Shown here piece by piece: positions 16,925 to 24,196 of a stretch of 64,000 bases of DNA (position 1 is the first letter of the stretch; each line of letters opens with the position of its first letter). The notes below the pieces were generated by a model. The model worked only from the letters and a program-made list of their open reading frames with translations. It was not told the origin of the DNA and did no database searches. The position numbers and the translations under genes are program-made. The DNA comes from Kitasatospora sp. GP82 (GTDB taxonomy: Bacteria > Actinomycetota > Actinomycetes > Streptomycetales > Streptomycetaceae): contig NZ_JARZAJ010000004.1 of NCBI RefSeq assembly GCF_029892105.1, positions 279,569-343,568 on the forward strand, read 5' to 3'.

Positions 16925-16976
16925 ACCCGCGCCTGTCGCTGAACCGGCGCAGAGCGGTCGCGCCGTCGGCCGCACA

Positions 16977-17012
16977 CCTCGGCCCCGGACCGTGCACGGT
17001 CCGGGGCCGAGG
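16977..17012 (+). terminator. 36-bp perfect palindrome after the YajQ gene
   Basis: The sequence is its own exact reverse complement over 36 bp, centred on GTGCAC, with 18-bp arms starting CCTCGGCCCCGGACC. It lies 52 bp after the stop codon. The remaining gap to 17247 shows no convincing gene. Confidence 0.75.
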
Positions 17013-17246
17013 CGCGACCACTCCGGTCAGGTGCCGGTGAGGCCGGCAGCCTGCCCGGCAGGCCCTGGACGGCGTCCGGGAGGCGCGCACGAGTTGCGTC
17101 TTCCTTTCGGTGAGGTTCAGGCATTTCGCCTGCCCCACACGTTGGGCCACCCCGTACGGCCCGGCCACCGCTCGCACACGGAATGTACGCCGAATGGCGC
17201 CATGCCCCGGCGGCGCCGAGCTCGGAGCACGCCGGGTGAGGCCGGG

Positions 17247-17720
17247 TCAGTGCCCCAGCCAGCCCTCCAGGTGGCGGTGCCGTCCGAGACCGACCGCCTC
17301 GAACTCGTCGCCCCCGCAGGAGGAGTGTGCGCCGAGCCGGCGCAGCACTCGGGATATCGGACTGCCCTCGGCGGGGAAGGGCTCGCCCGGCGCGCTGGCC
17401 AGCGGGCCGAGTTCGATCTTCCCGTCCACCCAGACCGCCGCCTGCTGACTGCCGTGGCCACCGAAGTAGTCGGCCTCGACATAGGCGACCGGACCGGCCT
17501 TGGACCAGGCCCCCAGCCGGTGGCCGAAGCCGCCGGGGAAGAACCCGAAGCCCGGCACGACAGCACCCTCGGGCTGATGGAGGGCGGCGAGGAGCGCATC
17601 CGTCATCGGGATCAGCGCCAGTTCCTGCTCCAGCCGCACGGCCCGCGCGAGCCGGACCTCCGCGGCCACCACACTGGCCAGTTCGGCAGTGGCGATCAGC
17701 GCTCTGAGTTCGTATGACAC
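17247..17720 (-). CDS. Conserved hypothetical protein
   Basis: A 157-aa soluble protein, not recognised. It has an alpha-helical N-terminus (LIATAELASVVAAEVRLARA), a central Gly/Phe-rich stretch (GFGFFPGGFGHRLGAWSKAG), a beta-type segment (VAYVEADYFGGHGSQQAAVW), and ends in LGRHRHLEGWLGH. Coding-like composition and lack of a better frame support it as a gene. It is divergent from mug. No catalytic motif was seen. Confidence 0.65.
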   Translation of the reverse strand: MSYELRALIATAELASVVAAEVRLARAVRLEQELALIPMTDALLAALHQPEGAVVPGFGFFPGGFGHRLGAWSKAGPVAYVEADYFGGHGSQQAAVWVDGKIELGPLASAPGEPFPAEGSPISRVLRRLGAHSSCGGDEFEAVGLGRHRHLEGWLGH

Positions 17721-17843
17721 TCAGTCATTCTGCGCTACTCGCGCCATGCCGGACCACAGAAATAATCGAACTGAGTATTTATTAGATCTTAAGCCAGGAA
17801 CCGGGAATGGGAGGCCGAAGCCCGCGCCGGGCAGACTGGCCCG

Positions 17844-18413
17844 ATGACAAACCCGACCAGGACCGTCCGCCCCACCGCCGAACAGCTCGCCGCCGCCCAC
17901 GGCACGACCATCCCCGATGTCACCGCCCCGGGACTGCGAGTGCTCTTCTGCGGGATCAACCCCGGGCTCTGGTCGGGTGCCACCGGCCATCACTTCGCCC
18001 GTCCAGGCAATCGCTTCTGGCCCGCGCTGCACCGCTCCGGCTTCACTCCCCGCCTGCTCCGGCCGGACGAGCAGGGGGAGTTGCCGGCACTGGGCCTGGG
18101 CATCACCAACGTCGTCGCCCGCACCACCGCGAAGGCCGACGAGCTGAGCGCCGAGGAGTACCGACAGGGCAGCGCCGCACTGGTGGAGCGGGTGGAGCGG
18201 CTACGCCCCTACGCACTGGCCGTGTTGGGGATCGGCGCCTACCGTACGGGCTTCGGCCGGCCGCGGGCCCGGATCGGCTGCCAGCCGGATCGGATCGGCG
18301 GCACCGAGGTCTGGGTACTGCCCAACCCCAGCGGCCTGAACGCCCATTACACGCTGGACGGCCTGGCGGCCGAGTTCCGCATACTGCGCGAGTCGCTGCC
18401 GCCGGTCGACTGA
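17844..18413 (+). CDS. mug: G/U mismatch-specific DNA glycosylase Mug
   Basis: A 189-aa member of the uracil-DNA glycosylase superfamily that removes uracil or thymine opposite guanine. The catalytic-pocket motif FCGINPGLWSG (residues ~34-44) and the minor-groove loop motif LPNPSGLNAHYT (~155-166) are intact. HFARPGNRFWPALH is also typical. The ATG at 17844 is the first in-frame start giving the family N-terminus. A LysR/oxidoreductase scar follows immediately. Confidence 0.93.
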   Translation: MTNPTRTVRPTAEQLAAAHGTTIPDVTAPGLRVLFCGINPGLWSGATGHHFARPGNRFWPALHRSGFTPRLLRPDEQGELPALGLGITNVVARTTAKADELSAEEYRQGSAALVERVERLRPYALAVLGIGAYRTGFGRPRARIGCQPDRIGGTEVWVLPNPSGLNAHYTLDGLAAEFRILRESLPPVD

Positions 18414-18431
18414 CGACGCGACCGGCGGCGG

Positions 18432-18604
18432 TCAGGCGGCTGCGGCGAGTCCGTCCGGAAGATCGGCCGAGCGGAGTTCCCGGACGAGCGCCCGGACGGC
18501 CACGGGGTGTCGAGGGTGGCGATGCCGAGATCGGCACGGCCGCCGGCCACCTCACCGGCGGTGCCGCGGCCGACCTCCCGGACGATCCGCACCTGCGGGA
18601 GCCT
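18432..18604 (-). pseudogene. C-terminal remnant of a LysR-type regulator
   Basis: Reading the minus strand from about 18604, one frame gives VRIVREVGRGTAGEV then ADLGIATL, typical of the LysR effector-binding domain. Near 18505-18512 the sense continues in another frame as HPVAVRALVRELRSADL and stops at 18432. The N-terminal helix-turn-helix is missing and there is a frameshift, so this is a non-functional fragment. Confidence 0.6.
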
Positions 18605-18809
18605 GCGGCTGGAAGGCTTCCTGGTGCGCAACTACGGCCATCTGCAGGACGAGTTGCAGGAGTTCCTGGCCTCGCACCTGCGCTCCGGCCGGGTCCTTGC
18701 CGACCAGACCGTCATCGAGGGCTTCGAGAACGTGGTCGACGCCTTCCTCGGCATGCTGCGCGGGGAGAACACCGGAAAGATGACCGTCCGGGTCTCCGAC
18801 CCGCGCTGA
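18597..18809 (+). pseudogene. C-terminal remnant of a medium-chain NADP-dependent oxidoreductase
   Basis: About 70 codons read LRLEGFLVRNYGHLQDELQ and ADQTVIEGFENVVDAFLGML followed by RGENTGKMTVRV. This is the characteristic tail of alkenal/quinone reductases of the zinc-independent medium-chain family. No Rossmann domain or start precedes it. The fragment abuts the LysR remnant head-to-head. Confidence 0.7.
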
Positions 18810-18852
18810 GCACGCCCCGGGCTTCACGCGCCGGCGCTCGGCCCGACGGCCG

Positions 18853-19224
18853 TCACTCCTCGTCCTTGCGGGGCTCCGACGCGGCGAGCAGGGCACGCGG
18901 GTCGAAGGTCGCCCGGACCCTGGTGATCCGCCCGTTCTCCACCCGGCTCCAGTTCGCGACCGAGAACGGCGGCACCACGGTGGTGTGCAGCTCGAACCAG
19001 GTCAGTACGTCCGAGCCGTCGGTGAAGGTCTGCTGGACGACCACGTCGGTCGTGATCCGCCCGAGCCCCTCAAGCCCCTGCCGGCATTCCTCGGCACCGT
19101 TCGCCTGCCCGAGCGGTCCGGCGAAGGTCACGTCATCGGCGAGCAGCGACCCCAGACGGTCGAAGTCCTTCGTCCGCCAGGACTCGAAGTAGGCGGCGGC
19201 CACCTGCGCGGCATTCTCGGTCAT
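18853..19224 (-). CDS. SnoaL-like/NTF2-fold protein
   Basis: A 123-aa single cystatin-like alpha+beta barrel domain: AAYFESWRTKDFDRLGSLLA, DDVTFAGPLG, and a mid-domain VVQQTFTDGSDVLTWFELHT. Family members are polyketide cyclases, isomerases or orphan ligand binders, and no catalytic pair can be assigned. It is divergent from a LysR gene, which probably regulates it. The intergenic region has a GATT-N9-AATC dyad around TGCTAGCA just before the LysR start. Confidence 0.8.
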   Translation of the reverse strand: MTENAAQVAAAYFESWRTKDFDRLGSLLADDVTFAGPLGQANGAEECRQGLEGLGRITTDVVVQQTFTDGSDVLTWFELHTTVVPPFSVANWSRVENGRITRVRATFDPRALLAASEPRKDEE

Positions 19225-19350
19225 GAGATACGTCCTTCCCCGTCAATTCCCTTGCGGCGTCCGCTGTCCGGCCCGCCGTACCGCTACTCTGCACCCCCTG
19301 GCTTCCATACGTCCAACATCTGGATCTTCTGATTGCTAGCATTAATCGTT

Positions 19351-20241
19351 ATGGAACTTCGCCAGCTGGAGTATCTGGTCGCCGTCGTCGAAGAGGCCAA
19401 CTTCACCCGCGCCGCAGCCCGGCTGCACGTCGCCCAGCCCGGGGTGAGCGCGCAGATCCGCCAGCTGGAGCGCGAACTCGGACAGGAGCTGCTCGACCGC
19501 TCGGGTCGTACGGTGCGCCCCACGGAGGTCGGCGCCGCCGTCCTGCCCTATGCCCGGGCCGCGCTCGCCGCCGTCGAGGGCGCCCGGCAGGCCGTCCAGG
19601 AGCTCACCGGCCTGGTCCGGGGGCAGGTCGCCGTCGGCACCGTCACCTCGCTCGGACCCGGCATCGACCTGCCGGGGCTCCTGGCCGACTTCCACCAGGC
19701 CCACCCGGCCGTACAGATCGGCCTCACCGAGGACAACTCCGACCAGCTGGTCCAGGCCCTGCTGGCCGGACGGATCGACCTGGCGATCATCGGCCTGGCC
19801 GGCCCGACCCCGGCGGGTATCGACATCCAGACCGTGGTGGACGAGCCGTTCGTTCTGGCCGTCGACCACACCGACCCGCTGGCCGGCCGCGACAGCATCA
19901 CGCTCGGCGCCCTCACCGAGCGGCCCCTGATGTGCCTCCCCGTCGGCACCGGGCTGCGTGCCGCACTCGACAACGCCTGCGCCGCAGCCGGACTCCGCCC
20001 GCAGATCGCCTTCGAGGCGCGCGATCCGAACGTCCTCGCCGAACTGGCCGCACGCGGCCTGGGCGCAGCCGTCCTGCCCGAGTCCCTCGCCCTCTCGCGC
20101 CCCGACACACTGCACCCGCTGACCATCACCCGCCCGGGTCTGCGCGGACGCCTCGCCCTCGCCTGGCGCGCCAACGGACCGGTCAGCCCGGCCGCCAACT
20201 CCCTGGTCCGGCACGCCCGAGCCGCACTCCCGGACCGCTGA
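19351..20241 (+). CDS. LysR-family transcriptional regulator
   Basis: A 296-aa LysR regulator. The N-terminal winged helix-turn-helix is clear (MELRQLEYLVAVVEEANFTR; VAQPGVSAQIRQLERELG), followed by a periplasmic-binding-type effector domain (VAVGTVTSLGPGIDLPGLLA; DLAIIGLA; GLGAAVLPESLAL). The ATG at 19351 gives the canonical MELRQL start, and an upstream ATG at 19333 would add six unconserved residues. It is divergently arranged with the SnoaL-like gene. The inducer is unknown. Confidence 0.93.
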   Translation: MELRQLEYLVAVVEEANFTRAAARLHVAQPGVSAQIRQLERELGQELLDRSGRTVRPTEVGAAVLPYARAALAAVEGARQAVQELTGLVRGQVAVGTVTSLGPGIDLPGLLADFHQAHPAVQIGLTEDNSDQLVQALLAGRIDLAIIGLAGPTPAGIDIQTVVDEPFVLAVDHTDPLAGRDSITLGALTERPLMCLPVGTGLRAALDNACAAAGLRPQIAFEARDPNVLAELAARGLGAAVLPESLALSRPDTLHPLTITRPGLRGRLALAWRANGPVSPAANSLVRHARAALPDR

Positions 20242-20249
20242 GCCCTCCG

Positions 20250-21170
20250 CTACCCGGCCCGAAGACTCCGCCCGGCGTCGCGCCGGGCCCGCGCGAGCAC
20301 CCGGAGCGGCGCCACCACGCCGTATCCGACATCGCGTCTCAGCGCCCCGGCTCCCGCTCGCTCGACCGCCCGCAACTGGCACTCCATCAACTCGGCCATC
20401 ACCTGCACCACCGGCCGCAGCCCCGGAGCGCTGAGGCCGATCACATCCCGAGAGCCTTCCAGCGCCGCCCTCGCCTGCCCGCACAGCTCGGCCAGCAGCG
20501 CCCGCACCGCCTCGGTGTCGGCACCCTGCTCCAGCTGGCGGCGCGTCACCCCGTACCGGTCCAGCTGCTCACGGGGTATGCACAGCCGGCCGTCCCCCAA
20601 GTCCCCGGCCAGATCGGCCAGGAAGTCCACCCGCTGGGCCGCGTCCACGAACCGCCGCCAACCGGCCGCCGCCCGCGCATCCGGCCCGCCCTCGTACTGC
20701 AACCCGGCGAAGACCAGCAGACCGGGGCAGGCGTAGTCGTCCAGGTACGCCTGATAGTCCCGGTCGGTCTCGAAGCCCGCGAACGACGCCTCGACGGCGG
20801 CCGCGCCCTCCAGAAAGGACGAGACCCACGAGAGCGGCAGGGCGCGCGCGGCCACCGCATGCGCGTACGCCGCCAGCACCGGGTCGGCGCTGTGCCCCGA
20901 GGACAGCGCCTCGGCCGTCCGCTCGCCCAGCCGGCGCAGACCGGCCGTGCGCTGCTCCACGGAACCGCTCTCGGCCACATCGTCCACCAGGTTCATGAAC
21001 GCCAGTCCGGCCGCCAGATACGGCACCAACGCGGGCTCCGCCAGCAGTCGCAGCGCCAGGTACGGGGCCTGCTCCCGCCGCAGCACCCGCCGGGCGGCAG
21101 CCGTGTAGACCGCGCGCACCGGCGCCTCGGTGATTCCGGCGGCGGTCAGGGTACGGCGCCAGGTCGGCAC
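20250..21170 (-). CDS. Squalene/phytoene synthase-family protein
   Basis: A 306-aa trans-isoprenyl head-to-head synthase fold. The first aspartate motif reads FMNLVDDVAE (residues 58-67). The second reads DFLADLAGDLGDGRLCIP, where phytoene synthases have a DVGEDxxRGRxYLP-type site, so both are present in reduced form. No desaturase, cyclase or hopene gene neighbours it, so product (squalene, phytoene or other) is open. GTG at 21170 has AAGGAG upstream. Confidence 0.8.
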   Translation of the reverse strand: MPTWRRTLTAAGITEAPVRAVYTAAARRVLRREQAPYLALRLLAEPALVPYLAAGLAFMNLVDDVAESGSVEQRTAGLRRLGERTAEALSSGHSADPVLAAYAHAVAARALPLSWVSSFLEGAAAVEASFAGFETDRDYQAYLDDYACPGLLVFAGLQYEGGPDARAAAGWRRFVDAAQRVDFLADLAGDLGDGRLCIPREQLDRYGVTRRQLEQGADTEAVRALLAELCGQARAALEGSRDVIGLSAPGLRPVVQVMAELMECQLRAVERAGAGALRRDVGYGVVAPLRVLARARRDAGRSLRAG

Positions 21171-21271
21171 GGCGGTGTCTTCTCCTTCATCGGCACGCGG
21201 GATCGGAAGCCCGCCCACACGGTACCGAAGCAGGTCCGTCCGTCCGGTCGAGCACCCGAGCCGGACGACGA

Positions 21272-21303
21272 CGAGGGGCCCGCAGTCTCCTGCGAGCCCC
21301 TCG
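21272..21303 (-). terminator. Terminator of the cold-shock gene
   Basis: CGAGGGGC/GCCCCTCG outer stem with an inner GCAG/CTGC-type pairing, 36 bp after the cold-shock stop codon on the minus strand. Confidence 0.6.
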
Positions 21304-21338
21304 GTGCGGCGCTGTCGCCGCTCACATCGACCGTCGGA

Positions 21339-21542
21339 TCAGACGAGGACGATGTTCTCCGCCTGCAGGCCCTTCTGGCCCTGCGTGACGTCGAACTGGA
21401 CCTTCTGGCCCTCGACGAGCTCGCGGAAGCCCTGGGCGGCGATGTTGGAGTAGTGCGCGAAGACGTCGGCGCCGCCGCCGTCCTGCTCGATGAAGCCGAA
21501 GCCCTTCTCGGCGTTGAACCACTTCACGGTACCGGTGGCCAT
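21339..21542 (-). CDS. Cold-shock domain protein (CspA family)
   Basis: A 67-aa single cold-shock domain. Both RNP motifs are present ([17 protein letters not shown]), and the protein begins [18 protein letters not shown]. These proteins bind single-stranded RNA/DNA and melt RNA structure. A GAAGGAGAAATCA ribosome site precedes the ATG. The transcript probably starts near 21702, giving a ~160-nt leader, a common feature of temperature-regulated csp mRNAs. Confidence 0.96.
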   Translation of the reverse strand: MATGTVKWFNAEKGFGFIEQDGGGADVFAHYSNIAAQGFRELVEGQKVQFDVTQGQKGLQAENIVLV

Positions 21543-21708
21543 TGATTTCTCCTTCAGGTGAATCCAGCGTCCCGCACCTTGCGGGTCGCCGCGTCGTCGC
21601 CCTGATCACCCATCCAAAGAAACCGGAGAAGAAAATAAAAAATGCGCCGCGGGGTCGAAACCAGCAGGCGCACATAAATTCATGGGAACCAAAACTGCAA
21701 CTTGGTCC

Positions 21709-21736
21709 AGCGTAGCACGGTACGCCCGATCGGCAA
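21709..21736 (-). promoter_or_regulatory. Putative vegetative promoter of the cold-shock gene
   Basis: On the minus strand TTGCCG (21736-21731), a 16-bp spacer and TACGCT (21714-21709) resemble a principal-sigma promoter. The leader downstream contains a U-rich run near 21630. The rest of the 505-bp gap, up to the yccF stop at 22048, shows no gene. Confidence 0.5.
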
Positions 21737-22047
21737 GGGAAAATCGTGTCCGGTTGAAAAACAGGCACCCCAAGCCCTGTGCGGCGTGTCGGCCGAGCCG
21801 AGCCCGACCGTGTCGCAGCCCTGGCGCCGCACCGCTCCGGGCGTGCCGCAACGGGCGCGAACCGGACGCGGCAACCACCCGTTCGGCGGCCTGCCATCCG
21901 CTCCGGGGGCCAGCTCGACCAGCGGACTCGACCGGTGCTCCGGCAGCGCCGCCGTGCAACGGGCGGCTTCACATCCACCCGCTACGAATATCCACTCATA
22001 ATTTCTACTGACCTCGGCCGGCCATTATCCAAGGCCGTCCCGTGGAG

Positions 22048-22449
22048 TCAGCGGCCCCCGAACTTCTCGTCAGTGGAGACGATCTCCCGCCCCAGCGGCA
22101 TCAGCGAGATCGGGATCATCTTCAGGTTGGCCCACCCGAACGGGATTCCGATGATCGACAGGAACAGCGGAATACTCGTCGCCAGATGCGCGAGCGCCAG
22201 CCACCAGCCCGCGAAGACGAACCAGATCACGTTGCCGACGAACGACGCCGCCCCGGCACCGGGCCGCTCCACCGTCGTCCGCCCGAACGGCCACAGCACG
22301 TACCCGGCGATACGGAAGCTGGCGATGCCGAACGGGATGGTGATGATCAAGACGCAGCAGATGATCCCGGCGACGGCGTAGCCGATGGCCATCCAGATCC
22401 CGCAGAAGATCAGCCACAGGACGTTGAGTACGAAATCGAGCACCCTCAT
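22048..22449 (-). CDS. YccF-family inner membrane protein
   Basis: A 133-aa protein with two repeated YccF halves. MRVLDFVLNVLWLIFCGIWM with TIPFGIASFRIAGYVLWPFG is followed by GNVIWFVFAGWWLALAHLAT with IIGIPFGWANLKMIPISLMP. About four membrane helices are predicted. Function unknown in the family. ATG at 22449 follows GGGAGG. It is on the same strand as the M56/BlaI pair but separated by 81 bp. Confidence 0.9.
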   Translation of the reverse strand: MRVLDFVLNVLWLIFCGIWMAIGYAVAGIICCVLIITIPFGIASFRIAGYVLWPFGRTTVERPGAGAASFVGNVIWFVFAGWWLALAHLATSIPLFLSIIGIPFGWANLKMIPISLMPLGREIVSTDEKFGGR

Positions 22450-22530
22450 GCGCCCACCCTCCCACGCTTCTCTTCCCCCCACCGTGCGCGGACACACTCC
22501 GGCCGGCGGGCGCGGATCCGGGGCGAAGGG

Positions 22531-23478
22531 CTACAGCGGAGTGACGGCCTTGAGGACGAGCAGCAGCGCGACCGCCGCGTTGAGGGCGGAGAGCGCCGAG
22601 GCAGCCGCACCGGCAGCGGCGACCATGGCGGCGAGGCCGGCCGGGCTGTGGGCGGGGGGCCAGTTGGCGCTGGTGGGGACGGGGCCGAGGAGCGCGGCCA
22701 CGCGGCGCGGGATCGGGCCGGGCGCGGCGAAGGCGGCGAGTGGGGAGGCGCCGAGGCCGTGGGCGGCGGCGCCGTGGGAGACCAGGGCGGCCTTGGCGAC
22801 GGCGCGGGCGGTCAGGCGGCGGTCGCCGACCGCCTGGGCGGCCTCCTCGTCGGCCCACCGTTCGGCGCCGTAGGCGACGGCCTGCTGCAGCGGCCGCAGG
22901 AAGGGGTTGGCGCAGCTGGCGAGCTGGGTGGCGAGCAGGTAGCGGTGGTGGTGGTTGGCGAGGTGGGCCCGTTCGTGGGCGAGCAGGGCTTCGCGTTCGT
23001 CGCAGCTGAGGCTGTCGAGCATGCCGGTGGAGACGACGATCCGTCCGGGTGCGCCGGGCAGCGCGTAGGCGTACGGACTGTCGTCGGGCAGGACGGCGAG
23101 GTCGAGGTCGCCGGGTGCCGTGGCGAGGGCCCGTCGGGCGCGGGAGCGGATCCGCAGGTGGCGGACGGCGATCAGGGCGCAGGCCGCGATGAGCAGTCCG
23201 AGGAGGCAGAGTGCGGCGGTGCCCACGATCTCGTGGAACGGTACGGCCGCCCGGACCTCCGGGTCCGACCAGCTGTCGGGGAGCGGGTTGCCGGGGATCT
23301 GCGCGGTGCCGACCACGCCGAGCAGCCCGAGGCACAGTGCGCTGCACACGGCCATCACGACGCTGATGGTGGTGAGCAGGCGGGCCGCACTGCGCGGGTG
23401 GAGGTGCTGCTCGGCCAGGCGGGAGATCGGCAGTGCGGTGAGCGGGAGGACGAGCGGAAGGAAGACGAAGAAACCCAT
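22531..23478 (-). CDS. M56-family (BlaR1-like) membrane metallopeptidase
   Basis: A 315-aa protein with two N-terminal helices, a loop, a third helix and a cytosolic zinc protease domain. It carries HERAH (168-172) preceded by LSCDEREALLA, and a helix near the C-terminus. It matches BlaR1/MecR1-type proteases without the penicillin-sensor domain. It starts 3 bp after the upstream BlaI-like gene stop, so the pair is translationally linked. By analogy it cleaves or inactivates that repressor on an envelope signal. Confidence 0.9.
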   Translation of the reverse strand: MGFFVFLPLVLPLTALPISRLAEQHLHPRSAARLLTTISVVMAVCSALCLGLLGVVGTAQIPGNPLPDSWSDPEVRAAVPFHEIVGTAALCLLGLLIAACALIAVRHLRIRSRARRALATAPGDLDLAVLPDDSPYAYALPGAPGRIVVSTGMLDSLSCDEREALLAHERAHLANHHHRYLLATQLASCANPFLRPLQQAVAYGAERWADEEAAQAVGDRRLTARAVAKAALVSHGAAAHGLGASPLAAFAAPGPIPRRVAALLGPVPTSANWPPAHSPAGLAAMVAAAGAAASALSALNAAVALLLVLKAVTPL

Positions 23479-23481
23479 CTC

Positions 23482-23889
23482 TCAGCCTTCTTGGTCGTCC
23501 GATGTGCTGTCGAGCAGGGCCCTCAGCAGGTGCTCGTCGTGCGGGAGGAGGGCGCTGACGAAACTGGCGAGCACCGCGTCGCGGTCGTCCTCGCTGTCGA
23601 GGACCTTGCGCATCCGCAGGGCGGCGAGGCCGGCGGCGTCGGAGGCGGCGAGCCAGAGGTAGGAGCGGCCTGTCCTGGTGCGGGAGACGGCGTTCTTTGC
23701 GTGCAGCCGGGAGAGGATGGTCATCACGGTGGTGTAGGCGAGGTTGCCGTCCAGGCGCTCCTGCACCCAGCCTGCGGTCGCGGGGCCGGGTGACTTCCGC
23801 AGGACGGCGAGGACCTGGGCCTCCAGTTCGCCCTGGCCCCGCCGGCGCACCCGGGGGTCCCTCGCCGATGCGTTCAGCTCCTCGCCCAT
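23482..23889 (-). CDS. BlaI/MecI/CopY-family repressor
   Basis: A 135-aa winged-helix repressor: GELEAQVLAVLRKSPGPATA, VQERLDGNLAYTTVMTILSR with LHAKNAVSRTRTGRSYLW, then a C-terminal dimerisation region. The ATG at 23889 is chosen because GGGAGG lies upstream; a longer frame is possible but not conserved. The neighbouring dyad CTACA-N4-TGTAG lies in the divergent region toward the LCP gene and recurs before terD. Confidence 0.92.
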   Translation of the reverse strand: MGEELNASARDPRVRRRGQGELEAQVLAVLRKSPGPATAGWVQERLDGNLAYTTVMTILSRLHAKNAVSRTRTGRSYLWLAASDAAGLAALRMRKVLDSEDDRDAVLASFVSALLPHDEHLLRALLDSTSDDQEG

Positions 23890-24050
23890 GGCGACGACCT
23901 CCCCCTCCGCTGCTGCCGCCCCGCCGGGCCGGGGCACGCCTCTCATCCTACTGAGCCACCCCACGCCGTCGTCCGGCGCGGAGAGCGGGTCGCCGGTGGA
24001 ACCGGGAGGGGTGACTTCACCGTGGTGACTTTGTATGCTTCGCTGGTCCT

Positions 24051-24064
24051 CTACACGACTGTAG
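24051..24064. promoter_or_regulatory. BlaI-type operator between blaI and the LCP gene
   Basis: CTACA-CGAC-TGTAG is a perfect 5-bp dyad with a 4-bp centre. BlaI/MecI operators share the CTACA...TGTAG half-sites, though the classical centre is shorter. It lies 162 bp from the blaI ATG and 133 bp from the LCP ATG in a 307-bp divergent gap. Confidence 0.6.
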
Positions 24065-24196
24065 AAGATGGTGCGGCCGGCCCGGCTCTGCGCTCACCCG
24101 CCGCCGTTCTCGCCCGCATCGCGACGGCCAGGCGCCTTCGCCTGCCGCTTCCGCAGCAGCGAGACCCCCCCTGTACCCGCCGCGAAAGGTGCGCGC

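Noticed and set aside
17117..17599. Frames upstream and antisense to the 157-aa hypothetical gene
   Set aside because: Arg/Ser/Pro-biased composition and no ribosome site; the 17247-17720 frame is better.
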